From contig JALNZT010000028.1 of NCBI GenBank assembly GCA_023229135.1, positions 1 through 61,893 of the forward strand: 61,893 nt of DNA. The letters are read 5' to 3'. The notes beneath the pieces were generated by a model that saw only the letters and a list, made by a program, of their open reading frames with translations, searched no databases and was not told the origin of the DNA. Source of the DNA: Bacteroidales bacterium (GTDB taxonomy: Bacteria; Bacteroidota; Bacteroidia; Bacteroidales; F082). Below are positions 46,099 to 55,653 of the stretch, one piece after another (position 1 is the first letter of the stretch; every line of letters starts with the position of its first letter). A program made the position numbers and the translations under genes.

Positions 46099-47226
46099 AT
46101 GAAATTTATTCTTTCAAGCTTAAAATTACTCAAAAGCTTACAAGCGCTTGGTGGTGTGATTGGCTCAAACAATACACTTCCAATTCTCGATGATTTTCTG
46201 TTCAGCCTGAAAGAGGGCAAATTATCCATCACAGCTTCCGACCTGGAAACGACGATGATAATTACTCTTGAACCCGAAATGCAGGAGGGTGAGGGTGATG
46301 TCACCATTCCGGCACGGCTGCTGCTGGATATCATGAAAACCTTTCCGGATATTCCCGTTACTATTGATATAAATAGCGATACCTTGATGGTGGAACTTAC
46401 TGCCGGCGAAGGCCGGTATAAATTATCGGGTCATAAAAGTGATGAATTTCCACAAATTCCGGTGCTGGATGATCCTACAGAAATGGAGCTTCCGGCAGAG
46501 GTGCTGGCAAATGGTTTTGAAAAAACAATTTTTGCTACCGGCATTGATGAGCTACGCCCTGTAATGTCAGGCGTTTTAATAGAGCTCTCCGAAGAATATA
46601 TGACGATGGTAGCCACAGATGCACACAAATTGGTGAGGTATCGCCGCATGGATGTAAAATCCGATCAGGCTGCTTCCTTTATCCTGCCTAAAAAACCCAT
46701 TAACCAGTTAAAAAATATTCTCTCAGGAAAAACGGATGCCCAGGTAAAATTGGCATTTAATCCAAAAAATGCTGCTTTTAGCTTCGAGAATGTAAGGCTG
46801 GTTTGCCGCCTTATCGAAGGAAAATATCCCAACTACGAAGCAGTCATTCCAACGACAAATCCTAATAAACTGACTATTGATCGCTTGTCGCTACTCAACT
46901 CTATCCGCCGTGTTGCCATTTTCTCAAACAAAGCTACACACCAGGTGAGGTTTAAAATGACAGGCCAGGAGCTGATGTTGTCAGCCGAAGATTTGGATTA
47001 CTACAACGAAGCCAAGGAGCGTTTGGTTTGCAGTTTTGAAGGCGATGATATGGAAATTGGCTTCAACTCACGCTTTTTCCAGGAAATGCTCAACAATATG
47101 GATACCGACACCGTGCAACTGGAAATGTCAGCACCCAATCGCGCAGGTATTATGGTTCCGATAGACAACGAAAATAAAGAAGAAGATATATTGATGTTAA
47201 TCATGCCCGTAATGCTTAACCAGTAA
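46099..47226 (+). CDS. dnaN: DNA polymerase III beta subunit (sliding clamp)
   Basis: A 375-residue sliding clamp with the three-fold repeated clamp domain: MKFILSSLKLLKSLQALGGVIGSNNTLPILDDFL at the start, GFEKTIFATGIDELRPVMSGV in the second, and the C-terminal MLIMPVMLN, where most beta clamps end MPMRL; position is equivalent. It tethers the DnaE polymerase encoded elsewhere in the window. The gene is not beside dnaA/recF, as in many Bacteroidota. It is followed by an intrinsic terminator. Confidence 0.97.
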   Translation: MKFILSSLKLLKSLQALGGVIGSNNTLPILDDFLFSLKEGKLSITASDLETTMIITLEPEMQEGEGDVTIPARLLLDIMKTFPDIPVTIDINSDTLMVELTAGEGRYKLSGHKSDEFPQIPVLDDPTEMELPAEVLANGFEKTIFATGIDELRPVMSGVLIELSEEYMTMVATDAHKLVRYRRMDVKSDQAASFILPKKPINQLKNILSGKTDAQVKLAFNPKNAAFSFENVRLVCRLIEGKYPNYEAVIPTTNPNKLTIDRLSLLNSIRRVAIFSNKATHQVRFKMTGQELMLSAEDLDYYNEAKERLVCSFEGDDMEIGFNSRFFQEMLNNMDTDTVQLEMSAPNRAGIMVPIDNENKEEDILMLIMPVMLNQ

Positions 47227-47245
47227 ATATCCTATAAAGTAAATT

Positions 47246-47274
47246 CCCGGGCATTTTTGTTCGGGTTTTTTTTT
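47246..47274 (+). terminator. dnaN intrinsic terminator
   Basis: CCCGG (47246-47250) pairs with TCGGG (47261-47265) through a G.U closing pair and is followed by nine Ts. Confidence 0.6.
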
Positions 47275-47520
47275 GCCTGTGAATAATAAAAGGCGTTGTT
47301 GAAGCCGGTTAAGCTTGTTTTAAATCCGCCTAAATAATACCCAAGCCAGAATGGGAGAAGCAAATTGTTGGATTTATTTCAAAGAACTTAAACAGTAAAG
47401 GTGAAATAAAAAAACTCCTACTTCGGCTTGTAGTAAATCACTGACATATATTTTTTATAGCACCTTCGAACCAAAAGCAGAACTTTGGTGTTAAGTAGGC
47501 ATTCTAAAAACCAAATTAAA

Positions 47521-48285
47521 ATGAAACGATACAGCGTAATGATTTTACTGTCAATTCTATTGATGGTATTTTCGTTCACCGCCTGCAAACGATCAGAAAG
47601 AAGCACCAAAAAGGCCCATGAATCAGAGAAAATATTTAAGCCTTTTGGTGATGATGGTACTACACTTCAACTTAATTTTGAGCGTGGCAAGGCGCATAAT
47701 CATCCCAGTCTGGCCATCTGGATAGAAGATTTAGAAGGCGAAATGATTCAAACTTTATTTGTCACAAAATCTGTGGCAACAGGATATTATGCCTATGGCG
47801 ACGCGGGTAATGGTAAGTGGCTAAAAGTGCCCGGACCGGCTCAAAGATATGCATCTTTGCCTTATTGGCTGCACCGACGCGAACTTGCTAATCCAGCATC
47901 AGAAAAGTTGCCCACACCACAAAACCCTGTGCCTGATGCTTATACGGGTGCAACACCGACAGGATCTTTTACTTTGAAAACAACTTCTTTTGAAAAGCTT
48001 ACTTCAAAATTCAAATTATTTGTGGAGGTAAATCAGCCTTGGGACTGGAACGAATATTGGAATAATTCCAGGTTTGAAAACGATCCGAATTATCACTCTT
48101 CGGCTCAGCCTTCTGTAATATATGCCGTAACGGTCGATTTAGCCGATGATTTCTTTGTTTATCAGCTCAACCCCATCGGCCACGGGCATTATGCAGGTGA
48201 TGATGGTAGGCTATATACAAATATCTCCACCTTGACTACAGCCCTCACTATTTTTGAATCAATTAGTTTAGAACTCAGTGAATAA
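47521..48285 (+). CDS. DUF2271-like lipoprotein
   Basis: A 254-residue protein with a lipoprotein signal (residues 1-21: VFSFTAC with the lipid-bearing Cys). The core resembles DUF2271: SLAIWIEDLEGEMIQTLFVT, KWLKVPGPAQRYASLPYW, DAYTGATPTGSFT and FFVYQLNPIGHGHYAG. It starts at the ATG 47521; the frame also opens upstream but the lipobox fits this start. The stop overlaps the TonB receptor ATG by one base, so the two are translationally coupled. DUF2271 proteins occur with flavin, heme or metal systems, so a role in such uptake is inferred. Confidence 0.8.
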   Translation: MKRYSVMILLSILLMVFSFTACKRSERSTKKAHESEKIFKPFGDDGTTLQLNFERGKAHNHPSLAIWIEDLEGEMIQTLFVTKSVATGYYAYGDAGNGKWLKVPGPAQRYASLPYWLHRRELANPASEKLPTPQNPVPDAYTGATPTGSFTLKTTSFEKLTSKFKLFVEVNQPWDWNEYWNNSRFENDPNYHSSAQPSVIYAVTVDLADDFFVYQLNPIGHGHYAGDDGRLYTNISTLTTALTIFESISLELSE

Positions 48286-50687
48286 TGAAAAAACTAACTC
48301 CACTATTTTCGTTCTGTTTAACGCTGTTTATTTTTTCGATAATTTTTAGCCAGGGAATTCAGGCACAGACTGCACAAATCAGTGGTAGAGTTATTGACGC
48401 CACCAACAACGAGCCATTACCTTTTGCCAATGTTGTGGTAAAAGGAACTACTATTGGAGCAACGACAGATTTCAATGGAGGTTTTGTCATCACGGGTTTG
48501 AAGCCTGGTTTTGTTAGTCTTCAGGCAACTTATGTGGGTTATAGAAACACAGAATCAGCTGAAATTCAACTTACAAATGCCAAAGCAGAATATATCGAAA
48601 TCGCCATGGAAAATGCTGGCGTTGCTCTGGAAGAAGTGGAGGTGAAGGCGAATCCTTTTGTTAGAACAGAAGAGAGTCCGCTATCCTTGCAGAAGCTGGG
48701 CGTAAGTGAGATTGAAACGAGTCCGGGAAGCAACCGGGATATTTCACGGGTGATCCAATCCTTGCCAGGTGTGGGTTCAGGAGTTTCCTTTCGCAACGAC
48801 ATTATTATTAGGGGTGGTGGGCCGAGCGAATCCGTTTTCTATCTTGATGGCGTGCAAATTCCAACAATCAATCACTTTGCTACCCAAGGAAGCTCGGGTG
48901 GTGCCGTTGGTATTCTAAATGCTGATTTTATCAGCTCTGTAGATTTTTATTCTGGAGCATTTCCGGCAAACCGTGGCAATTCGTTGAGTGGAATTTTTGA
49001 GTTTACTCAAAAAGAAGGTAACAAGGAAAAAACACGTTTCAGAGGAGCTGTTGGTGCCAGCGAACTCAGCCTGACGCTGGATGGGCCTATGGGTGAAAAA
49101 TCTAGTTTTATTTTTTCTGTCAGGCGGTCTTATTTGCAATTTTTATTCGACGTGATTGGCTTGCCGTTTCTGCCTACATTTAATGATTACCAACTAAAAT
49201 GGAAGACACGATTTGATAAAAAGAATGAGCTTACAATCGTGAGTATTGGTGCACTGGATCAGTTTAGGCTCAATACGGGCATCAAAGATCCAACAGAAGA
49301 CCAGGAGTATATTTTGAATTATTTACCCGTGAACGAGCAATGGTCCTACGCCATCGGCGCGGTTTATAAACATTTCAAAGAGAATAGCTTCCAGACTCTT
49401 GTGCTGAGCCGGAACATGCTTAATAATACCAGTTATAAATACCCGGATAATGATGAGTCGCGGCCAAAAACGCTGAATTATGCATCACAGGAAATAGAGA
49501 ATAAAATTCGTTTTGAGAACAATATCCGTTGGGGTTCCTACAAATTTGTGTATTCGCTCGGCGGACAGCTTGCGCACTATTTTAACGCAACCCAGCAGCA
49601 ACTCTTTGTTGGTGACGAATTGCTCAACATCGACTATAAATCTGATCTTGACTTATTGTCGGCAGGAGCTTCTGCGCAGATTAGCAAGAATTTCCTGAAC
49701 GAAAGGCTCACGCTTTCAGCAGGTTTGCGCACTGATTTTAACAATTACAGCAGCGCAATGGGTAATCCGCTGAATCAGCTTTCTCCGCGCTTTTCGGCTT
49801 CTTATATTTTGAGTGAAAAATGGGCTGTGACGGCTAATACAGGACGATATTATCAGCTCCCTGCCTACACCACCTTGGGTTTTAGAGACAATAATGGCGT
49901 TCTGGTAAACAAGGAAAATGAATTGAAATATATTGCCGCGAATCATTTTATAGCCGGTTTGCAATATATTCCACGCCCGGATATTTTCTTTTCAATGGAA
50001 GGTTTTTACAAACAATACAGCGATTACCCTTTTTCTTTAAACGACTCCATCAGTTTGGCCAACAAGGGCGCTGACTTTGGCGTTCTGGGTGCCGAAGAAG
50101 TTTTTTCAAACAATAAGGGCCGAGCTTATGGTTTTGAGCTGCTTAACCGCAGTAAGCTGCCTTCCGGCTTCAACCTTATTTTGTCCTATACCTTTGTGCG
50201 CAGTGAATTTGAAGACTTTAATGATGCGTTGATTCCATCAAGCTGGGATTTTCGCAACATCATTGTGCTGACAGCTTCCAAAAATTTCAAGAGAAACTGG
50301 ATTGCCGGCATCAAGTGGCGTTTTGACGGTGGTTTGCCATTCACGCCTTACGATATGGATAAGTCGGCACTTATTGCCGCCTGGGATGCGCAAGGAGGGC
50401 CGTATTTAGATTTCGGACGATTAAACCAATTACGTTTAAAGCCTTATCATCAATTAGATGTGCGCGTTGATAAAAAATATTTCTTTGAAAAATGGTCGCT
50501 GATGGTGTATGTTGACATTCAAAACTTATATAATTTCAAGGCTGAATTGCAGGATAATCTCGTCCGTGAAAAAGATGCCAACGGAAATATTATCACAGTG
50601 GATAACAATTCCAAATATCTACTTCGCGGAATCGAAAACACTTCAGGAACTGTGTTACCTTCAGTTGGTATTATGGTTGAATTCTAA
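48285..50687 (+). CDS. TonB-dependent receptor with CarboxypepD_reg-like domain
   Basis: An 800-residue outer-membrane receptor. A signal peptide (residues 1-27, ending IQAQT) is followed by a CarboxypepD_reg-like domain (AQISGRVIDATNNEPLPFANVVVKGTT), a plug domain (about 120-230, RVIQSLPGVGSGVSF) and the 22-strand barrel ending GIMVEF. It imports an unidentified substrate using TonB energy. There is no SusD partner; its only operon mate is the DUF2271 lipoprotein, pointing to a non-polysaccharide ligand such as a metal chelate, by inference. Confidence 0.94.
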   Translation: MKKLTPLFSFCLTLFIFSIIFSQGIQAQTAQISGRVIDATNNEPLPFANVVVKGTTIGATTDFNGGFVITGLKPGFVSLQATYVGYRNTESAEIQLTNAKAEYIEIAMENAGVALEEVEVKANPFVRTEESPLSLQKLGVSEIETSPGSNRDISRVIQSLPGVGSGVSFRNDIIIRGGGPSESVFYLDGVQIPTINHFATQGSSGGAVGILNADFISSVDFYSGAFPANRGNSLSGIFEFTQKEGNKEKTRFRGAVGASELSLTLDGPMGEKSSFIFSVRRSYLQFLFDVIGLPFLPTFNDYQLKWKTRFDKKNELTIVSIGALDQFRLNTGIKDPTEDQEYILNYLPVNEQWSYAIGAVYKHFKENSFQTLVLSRNMLNNTSYKYPDNDESRPKTLNYASQEIENKIRFENNIRWGSYKFVYSLGGQLAHYFNATQQQLFVGDELLNIDYKSDLDLLSAGASAQISKNFLNERLTLSAGLRTDFNNYSSAMGNPLNQLSPRFSASYILSEKWAVTANTGRYYQLPAYTTLGFRDNNGVLVNKENELKYIAANHFIAGLQYIPRPDIFFSMEGFYKQYSDYPFSLNDSISLANKGADFGVLGAEEVFSNNKGRAYGFELLNRSKLPSGFNLILSYTFVRSEFEDFNDALIPSSWDFRNIIVLTASKNFKRNWIAGIKWRFDGGLPFTPYDMDKSALIAAWDAQGGPYLDFGRLNQLRLKPYHQLDVRVDKKYFFEKWSLMVYVDIQNLYNFKAELQDNLVREKDANGNIITVDNNSKYLLRGIENTSGTVLPSVGIMVEF

Positions 50688-50730
50688 AAGGGGAACAAGC
50701 TGTAAAAATTGCGGCTAAGTGAAATAAAAA

Positions 50731-50764
50731 AGCCTGCTTCTTTTGGGAGCAGGCTTTTTTTTTG
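50731..50764. terminator. Bidirectional terminator between the TonB receptor and pckA
   Basis: AGCCTGCTTC (50731-50740) pairs with GGGAGCAGGCT (50745-50755). T-runs follow on both strands (TTTTTTTT on plus, TTTTTTATTTC on minus), so it can stop the convergent genes on both sides. Confidence 0.9.
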
Positions 50765-50782
50765 GGTGTAATATACGATGAA

Positions 50783-52402
50783 TTACAATTGAGGACCGGC
50801 AGCTACTAACCGTTTGCCTTCGTCATTATCGGTATATTTCTCGAAGTTTTCAATAAACATAGCAGCTAAATTTTTGGCTTTCGTTTCCCATTCTTTTGGA
50901 TCGCTGTAGGTGTCGCGTGGATCAAGGATTTCGTCGTGAACGTGACTGAGACTTGTTGGCACTTCCAGATTAAAATAAGGGATCACTTTTGTTGGTGCTT
51001 CATCAATACTTCCATCGAGTATGGCATCAATGATTCCGCGGGTGTCTTTAATTGAAATACGTTTACCCGAACCATTCCAGCCGGTATTTACAAGATAAGC
51101 TTTAGCACCTGCGGCTTCCATTCTTTTCACCAGCTCAACGGCATATTTGGTGGGGTGCAGTGCAAGAAAGGCGTTACCAAAGCAGGCTGAAAAAGTAGGC
51201 TGTGGCTTGGTTACTCCTAATTCTGTACCAGCAAGTTTGGCTGTAAAGCCCGACAGAAAGTGATATTCTGTTTGATCGCTTGTAAGCTTCGAGACCGGAG
51301 GCAAAACACCAAAGGCATCTGCCGTCAGGAAAATAACTTTTTTAGCATGTCCGGCCTTAGAAACAGGTTTTACAATATTATCGATGTGATAGATAGGGTA
51401 GGAAACGCGGGTGTTTTCGGTTTTTGAATTATCGGAAAAATCAATAGACCCATCTTCTCTCACCACTAAATTTTCTAATAGTGCGTCTCTTTTGATGGCA
51501 TTAAAAATGTCGGGTTCGTTTTCCTTACTCAGGTTGATGCACTTAGCATAGCAGCCACCTTCAAAATTGAAAACGCCATCATCGTCCCAGCCATGTTCGT
51601 CATCACCGATAAGCGCACGTTTTGGGTCGGCGGATAAGGTTGTTTTTCCGGTTCCGCTTAGGCCAAAGAAAACGGCTACATCACCCTCCTCGCCAACATT
51701 AGCAGAGCAATGCATAGCAGCAATGCCTTTGAGCGGTAGGTAATAATTCATCATGGTGAAAATTCCTTTTTTCATTTCGCCCCCATACCAGGAACCGCCA
51801 ATAAGTGCCATCCTTTCGGTGAGGTTGAAAACGACAAAATTTTCGGAGTTCATACCCATCTCTTTCCAGTCGGGATTAACTGTTTTAGAGGCGTTTAAAA
51901 CAACAAAATCAGGCGCAAAGCTTTTAAGTTCTGCTTCGGTTGGCCGAATGAACATGTTTTTTACAAAGTGAGCCTGCCAAGCTACTTCTACCACAAAGCG
52001 CACGTTGAGACGGGTATCGGGATTAGCACCGGCATAAGCGTCCATCACATAAAGCTTTTTGTCAGAAAGTTCTTTTGATGCAATTTTTTTGAGTTTGTCC
52101 CATTTGGCAGGTTCCAATGGCCTATTGTCATTTTTTCCTTGTGTTGACCACCAGACGGTATCGCGCGAAATATCATCCATTACGATGAATTTATCCTTTG
52201 GCGAGCGGCCTGTGAAAATCCCTGTGTCAACAGATATAGCACCTGTGTCTGTTTTAGTACCTTTAGCAAATCCTTCCAGTGCCGGATCGGTTTCGTGTTC
52301 GTAAAGGTCTTCATAGGAAATGTTGTGAAATATTTCATTGACATTGGTTATGCCGTATGAAGCCAGATCGGCTTTGATTTTAGCATCATCTTTAGCCATC
52401 AT
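50783..52402 (-). CDS. pckA: Phosphoenolpyruvate carboxykinase (ATP)
   Basis: A 539-residue ATP-type PEPCK that interconverts oxaloacetate and PEP, in fermentative Bacteroidota often running in the carboxylating, ATP-forming direction. Motifs: FTGRSPKDKFIV, WYGGEMKKGIFTMMNYYLP, the kinase P-loop GLSGTGKTTLSADP (about residues 245-258), the metal site GDDEHGWDDDGVFNFEGGCYAK and NTGWNGSGKRISIKDTR. Starts MMAK (either ATG works). It lies just downstream of ppdK on the same strand but has its own -7 element and both have terminators. Confidence 0.98.
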   Translation of the reverse strand: MMAKDDAKIKADLASYGITNVNEIFHNISYEDLYEHETDPALEGFAKGTKTDTGAISVDTGIFTGRSPKDKFIVMDDISRDTVWWSTQGKNDNRPLEPAKWDKLKKIASKELSDKKLYVMDAYAGANPDTRLNVRFVVEVAWQAHFVKNMFIRPTEAELKSFAPDFVVLNASKTVNPDWKEMGMNSENFVVFNLTERMALIGGSWYGGEMKKGIFTMMNYYLPLKGIAAMHCSANVGEEGDVAVFFGLSGTGKTTLSADPKRALIGDDEHGWDDDGVFNFEGGCYAKCINLSKENEPDIFNAIKRDALLENLVVREDGSIDFSDNSKTENTRVSYPIYHIDNIVKPVSKAGHAKKVIFLTADAFGVLPPVSKLTSDQTEYHFLSGFTAKLAGTELGVTKPQPTFSACFGNAFLALHPTKYAVELVKRMEAAGAKAYLVNTGWNGSGKRISIKDTRGIIDAILDGSIDEAPTKVIPYFNLEVPTSLSHVHDEILDPRDTYSDPKEWETKAKNLAAMFIENFEKYTDNDEGKRLVAAGPQL

Positions 52403-52439
52403 GTTTTTGTTTATGTGTTAGTATAGATTATGAAAGGAG

Positions 52440-52447
52440 CAAAGTTA
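52440..52447 (-). promoter_or_regulatory. pckA -7 element
   Basis: TAACTTTG on the minus strand matches TAnnTTTG about 38 bp before the pckA start. A -33 TTTG with standard spacing was not found. Confidence 0.4.
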
Positions 52448-52494
52448 AAAAGAATTGTCAAAATTCATTCGTTTGTTGGTAGAATTTGACAAAG

Positions 52495-52525
52495 AAAAAG
52501 GCAGATACATAAATATCTGCCTTTT
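52495..52525 (-). terminator. ppdK intrinsic terminator
   Basis: GGCAGATA (52500-52507) pairs with TATCTGCC (52514-52521) around a 6-nt loop. The minus strand continues CTTTTTC; the plus strand continues TTTT. Confidence 0.8.
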
Positions 52526-52596
52526 AAGCTATTATTCAAAACCCTATTTAACTTTAAAACAAGAGATTGAGTTTGATATGGATAAACTACGGTGGT

Positions 52597-55383
52597 TTAT
52601 TTTTTAGACTTTTTCTTGTCCTTATTCTTCTTTGCAGTTTTCTTTGCTTTTTTTGCCATTTTTTCGATAACAGCAGCTTGTGCAGCAGCCAAACGTGCAA
52701 TCGGCACACGATAAGGTGAGCAGCTTACATAATCAAGGCCTGCATCGTGGCAGAACATAACTGAACTTGGCTCGCCTCCATGCTCACCACAGATTCCTAA
52801 TTTGATATCAGGACGCGTTTTACGGCCTCTTTTCACAGCCATTTTTATCAGTTCTCCAACACCGACCTGGTCTAATACCTGGAATGGGTCATGTTTTAGG
52901 ATGCCTTTCTCCAAATAGACTTCCAGGAAGTTGCCTGCGTCGTCACGCGAATAACCAAAGGTCATTTGGGTAAGGTCGTTGGTTCCAAAGGAGAAGAACT
53001 CGGCTGATTCAGCGATTTCATCTGCTACCAACGCCGCACGTGGAATCTCGAGCATTGTTCCTACCAGGTGTTTGATAGAATCGTTGCGCTCATCGAAAAC
53101 TTTCTGGATAGTGTCGCGAACGATATCTTCCTGCATCTTCATCTCGGCCAAAGTACCGGTGAGCGGTATCATGATCTCGGGCTTCACTTGTATGCCGCGG
53201 GCTTTCAGGTTTAATGCTGCTTCAATAATAGCGCGTGTCTGCATTTCGGTAATTTCAGGATAGGTGTTTCCCAAACGGCATCCACGGTGTCCGAGCATGG
53301 GGTTAAATTCCGCAAGCTCTTCGATTTTATTTTTGATGGTCTCGACGGGAACATGCATCACTTTAGCCATTTCCTGTTGTCCTTTATCATCGTGAGGTAC
53401 GAACTCATGCAAAGGCGGATCGAGCAAACGTACGGTTACAGGTAGGTCTTTCATGGCTTCGAAGATTCCTTCAAAGTCTTCGCGCTGAATAGGTAACAGC
53501 CTGTCGAGTGCTTCACGACGGCCTTCTTCGTTAGCCGCCAAAATCATTTCGCGCATGGCGACAATTTTCTCACCACCAAAGAACATATGCTCGGTGCGGC
53601 ACAACCCGATACCTACCGCACCGAAATTACGTGCGACAGTAGCGTCATTAGGTGTGTCGGCATTAGTCCTGACAAGCATTCTTGACTTTTTGCTGGCCAG
53701 TTCCATCAGTTTGCCAAAAGAGCCACTCAATTCAGGGTCTTTGGTAGCAAGCTGTCCGTCATATACTTCTCCTGTGCTTCCGTTCAACGAAATGAATTCA
53801 CCTTCTTTATAGGTTTTTCCGTTCATTGTCAAAGTACGGGCTTTGTAGTCAATTTTTATTTTTCCGGCACCGGAAACACAACATTTCCCCATGCCACGGG
53901 CTACAACAGCGGCGTGCGACGTCATTCCGCCACGAGCCGTGAGGATGCCTTCTGCCACGTTCATACCCGCTAAGTCCTCGGGTGAAGTTTCGATACGTAC
54001 CAAAATAACTTTTTTGCCTTTGGCAAACCAGGCTTCTGCTTCGTCTGCGTGGAATACGATCTGTCCGTAGGCGGCACCCGGAGAAGCCGGCAGGCCTTTA
54101 GCCATTACGCTGGCTTTCGCTATTGCATCGGTGTCGAAAACAGGGTGCAGTAATTCGTCGAGCCTGTTAGGCTCAACGCGCATAATTGCTTCATTTTTAC
54201 CAATAACACCTTGCTCAAGCATCTCAATAGCAATACGTACCATTGCGGCGCCAGTGCGTTTCCCGCCACGGGTTTGCAATATCCAGAGTTTGCCTTCTTG
54301 AATAGTAAATTCAAGATCCTGCATATCACCGTAGTGGTCTTCAAGCTTTTGTTGAAGGGTATCGAGTTCTTTGTAAATCTTGGGCATGGCTTCTTCCAAT
54401 GAAGGGAAATTGCTCGCGCGCTCTTCTTCCGAGACATTCTGTAAGGCAGCCCAGCGGCGTGAGCCTTCGAGTGTGATTTCCTGAGGAGTTCTGATGCCAG
54501 CAACAACGTCTTCGCCCTGTGCATTCAACAAATATTCTCCGTTGAAAATATCTTCGCCGGTAGCAGCATCGCGGGTAAAGGCAACACCGGTTCCTGAGCT
54601 AAGACCCATATTTCCGAATACCATCGCCTGAACGTTAACAGCTGTTCCCCACTCGGCAGGAATATTATTGAGTTTTCTGTAGGTGATAGCGCGTGGGTTC
54701 ATCCAGCTGTCGAATACAGCCATTACTGAGCCCCAGAGCTGCTCCCATGGATCTTCTGGGAAGTCTTTTCCGGTAGATTTTTTTACGGCTTCTTTGAAAC
54801 GGCGGACCATTTCTTTGAGATCGTCGGTAGAAAGTTCAGTGTCGAGGTCAACACCTTTTTCTTCTTTGATTTGGTCAATGATAACTTCAAAAGGATCGTG
54901 ATCTTCTTTAGATTCGGGTTTCATGCCCAAAACCACATCACCAAACATCTGTACAAATCTGCGGTACGAATCCCATGCAAAACGTTCGTTTCCGGTTTTA
55001 CGCGCAATGCCTTCAACGGCAGTATCGTTCAAACCAAGGTTTAAAACGGTGTCCATCATGCCGGGCATTGACGCGCGGGACCCTGAACGAACGGAAAGCA
55101 AGCAGGGATTTTCGCGGTCGCCAAACTTGGTTCCCATGATTTGTTCCACTGTCCTTACAGCATCTTCTACTTCTTTTTTCAGGAGTTCGACTGTGGCTTT
55201 CTGGCCTTTGTCAAAGTATAATGTGCACACATCGGTGGTGATTGTAAAGCCGGGAGGAACCGGTACACCGATAAGATTCATTTCAGCAAGGTTGGCACCT
55301 TTGCCACCTAAAAGGGCTTTCATCGTCGCGTTTCCATCGGCCTTGCGATCACCGAAAAAATAAACATACTTGGGTTTTGCCAT
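52597..55383 (-). CDS. ppdK: Pyruvate, phosphate dikinase
   Basis: The 928-residue enzyme converts pyruvate, ATP and phosphate to PEP, AMP and pyrophosphate, or the reverse in glycolysis. Domains in order: ATP-grasp (FGDRKADGNATMKALLGGKGANLAEM), central swivelling His domain with the phospho-His in GGMTSHAAVVARGMGKCCVSG (about residue 463), and the PEP/pyruvate TIM barrel (GIGLCRTEHMFFG, FGTNDLTQMTFGYSRDDA, LGICGEHGGEPSSVMFC). It is about 30-40 residues longer than usual because of a lysine-rich tail (13 Lys in the last 21). It forms a PEP node with pckA. Confidence 0.97.
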   Translation of the reverse strand: MAKPKYVYFFGDRKADGNATMKALLGGKGANLAEMNLIGVPVPPGFTITTDVCTLYFDKGQKATVELLKKEVEDAVRTVEQIMGTKFGDRENPCLLSVRSGSRASMPGMMDTVLNLGLNDTAVEGIARKTGNERFAWDSYRRFVQMFGDVVLGMKPESKEDHDPFEVIIDQIKEEKGVDLDTELSTDDLKEMVRRFKEAVKKSTGKDFPEDPWEQLWGSVMAVFDSWMNPRAITYRKLNNIPAEWGTAVNVQAMVFGNMGLSSGTGVAFTRDAATGEDIFNGEYLLNAQGEDVVAGIRTPQEITLEGSRRWAALQNVSEEERASNFPSLEEAMPKIYKELDTLQQKLEDHYGDMQDLEFTIQEGKLWILQTRGGKRTGAAMVRIAIEMLEQGVIGKNEAIMRVEPNRLDELLHPVFDTDAIAKASVMAKGLPASPGAAYGQIVFHADEAEAWFAKGKKVILVRIETSPEDLAGMNVAEGILTARGGMTSHAAVVARGMGKCCVSGAGKIKIDYKARTLTMNGKTYKEGEFISLNGSTGEVYDGQLATKDPELSGSFGKLMELASKKSRMLVRTNADTPNDATVARNFGAVGIGLCRTEHMFFGGEKIVAMREMILAANEEGRREALDRLLPIQREDFEGIFEAMKDLPVTVRLLDPPLHEFVPHDDKGQQEMAKVMHVPVETIKNKIEELAEFNPMLGHRGCRLGNTYPEITEMQTRAIIEAALNLKARGIQVKPEIMIPLTGTLAEMKMQEDIVRDTIQKVFDERNDSIKHLVGTMLEIPRAALVADEIAESAEFFSFGTNDLTQMTFGYSRDDAGNFLEVYLEKGILKHDPFQVLDQVGVGELIKMAVKRGRKTRPDIKLGICGEHGGEPSSVMFCHDAGLDYVSCSPYRVPIARLAAAQAAVIEKMAKKAKKTAKKNKDKKKSKK

Positions 55384-55460
55384 TTGTGATTAATTTAGAT
55401 GTATAATTTATAACTGATTTTTAATCTGTTAAATAAAAATAAGCATTTTTAATTGAAGCA

Positions 55461-55468
55461 CAAAAATA
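55461..55468 (-). promoter_or_regulatory. ppdK -7 element
   Basis: TATTTTTG on the minus strand matches TAnnTTTG, about 77 bp before the ppdK start. A TTTG at 55484-55487 is 15 bp upstream, closer than the usual 19-21 bp. Confidence 0.35.
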
Positions 55469-55653
55469 AGGAAATTTGTCGTTCAAAGGATATGTATTAA
55501 ACGCTTTGTCGTTTCTTTGTGCCTGCAATCGTTTGAGAAAAATGTTGTAGGGAACAAATAAACACTTTACTTTGTTAAATATTTGGAGAATTAAGGCATA
55601 AAAAAGCATTTAAATAAGACACCAATTTTATCAAACACTAAAACCTGAAAAAA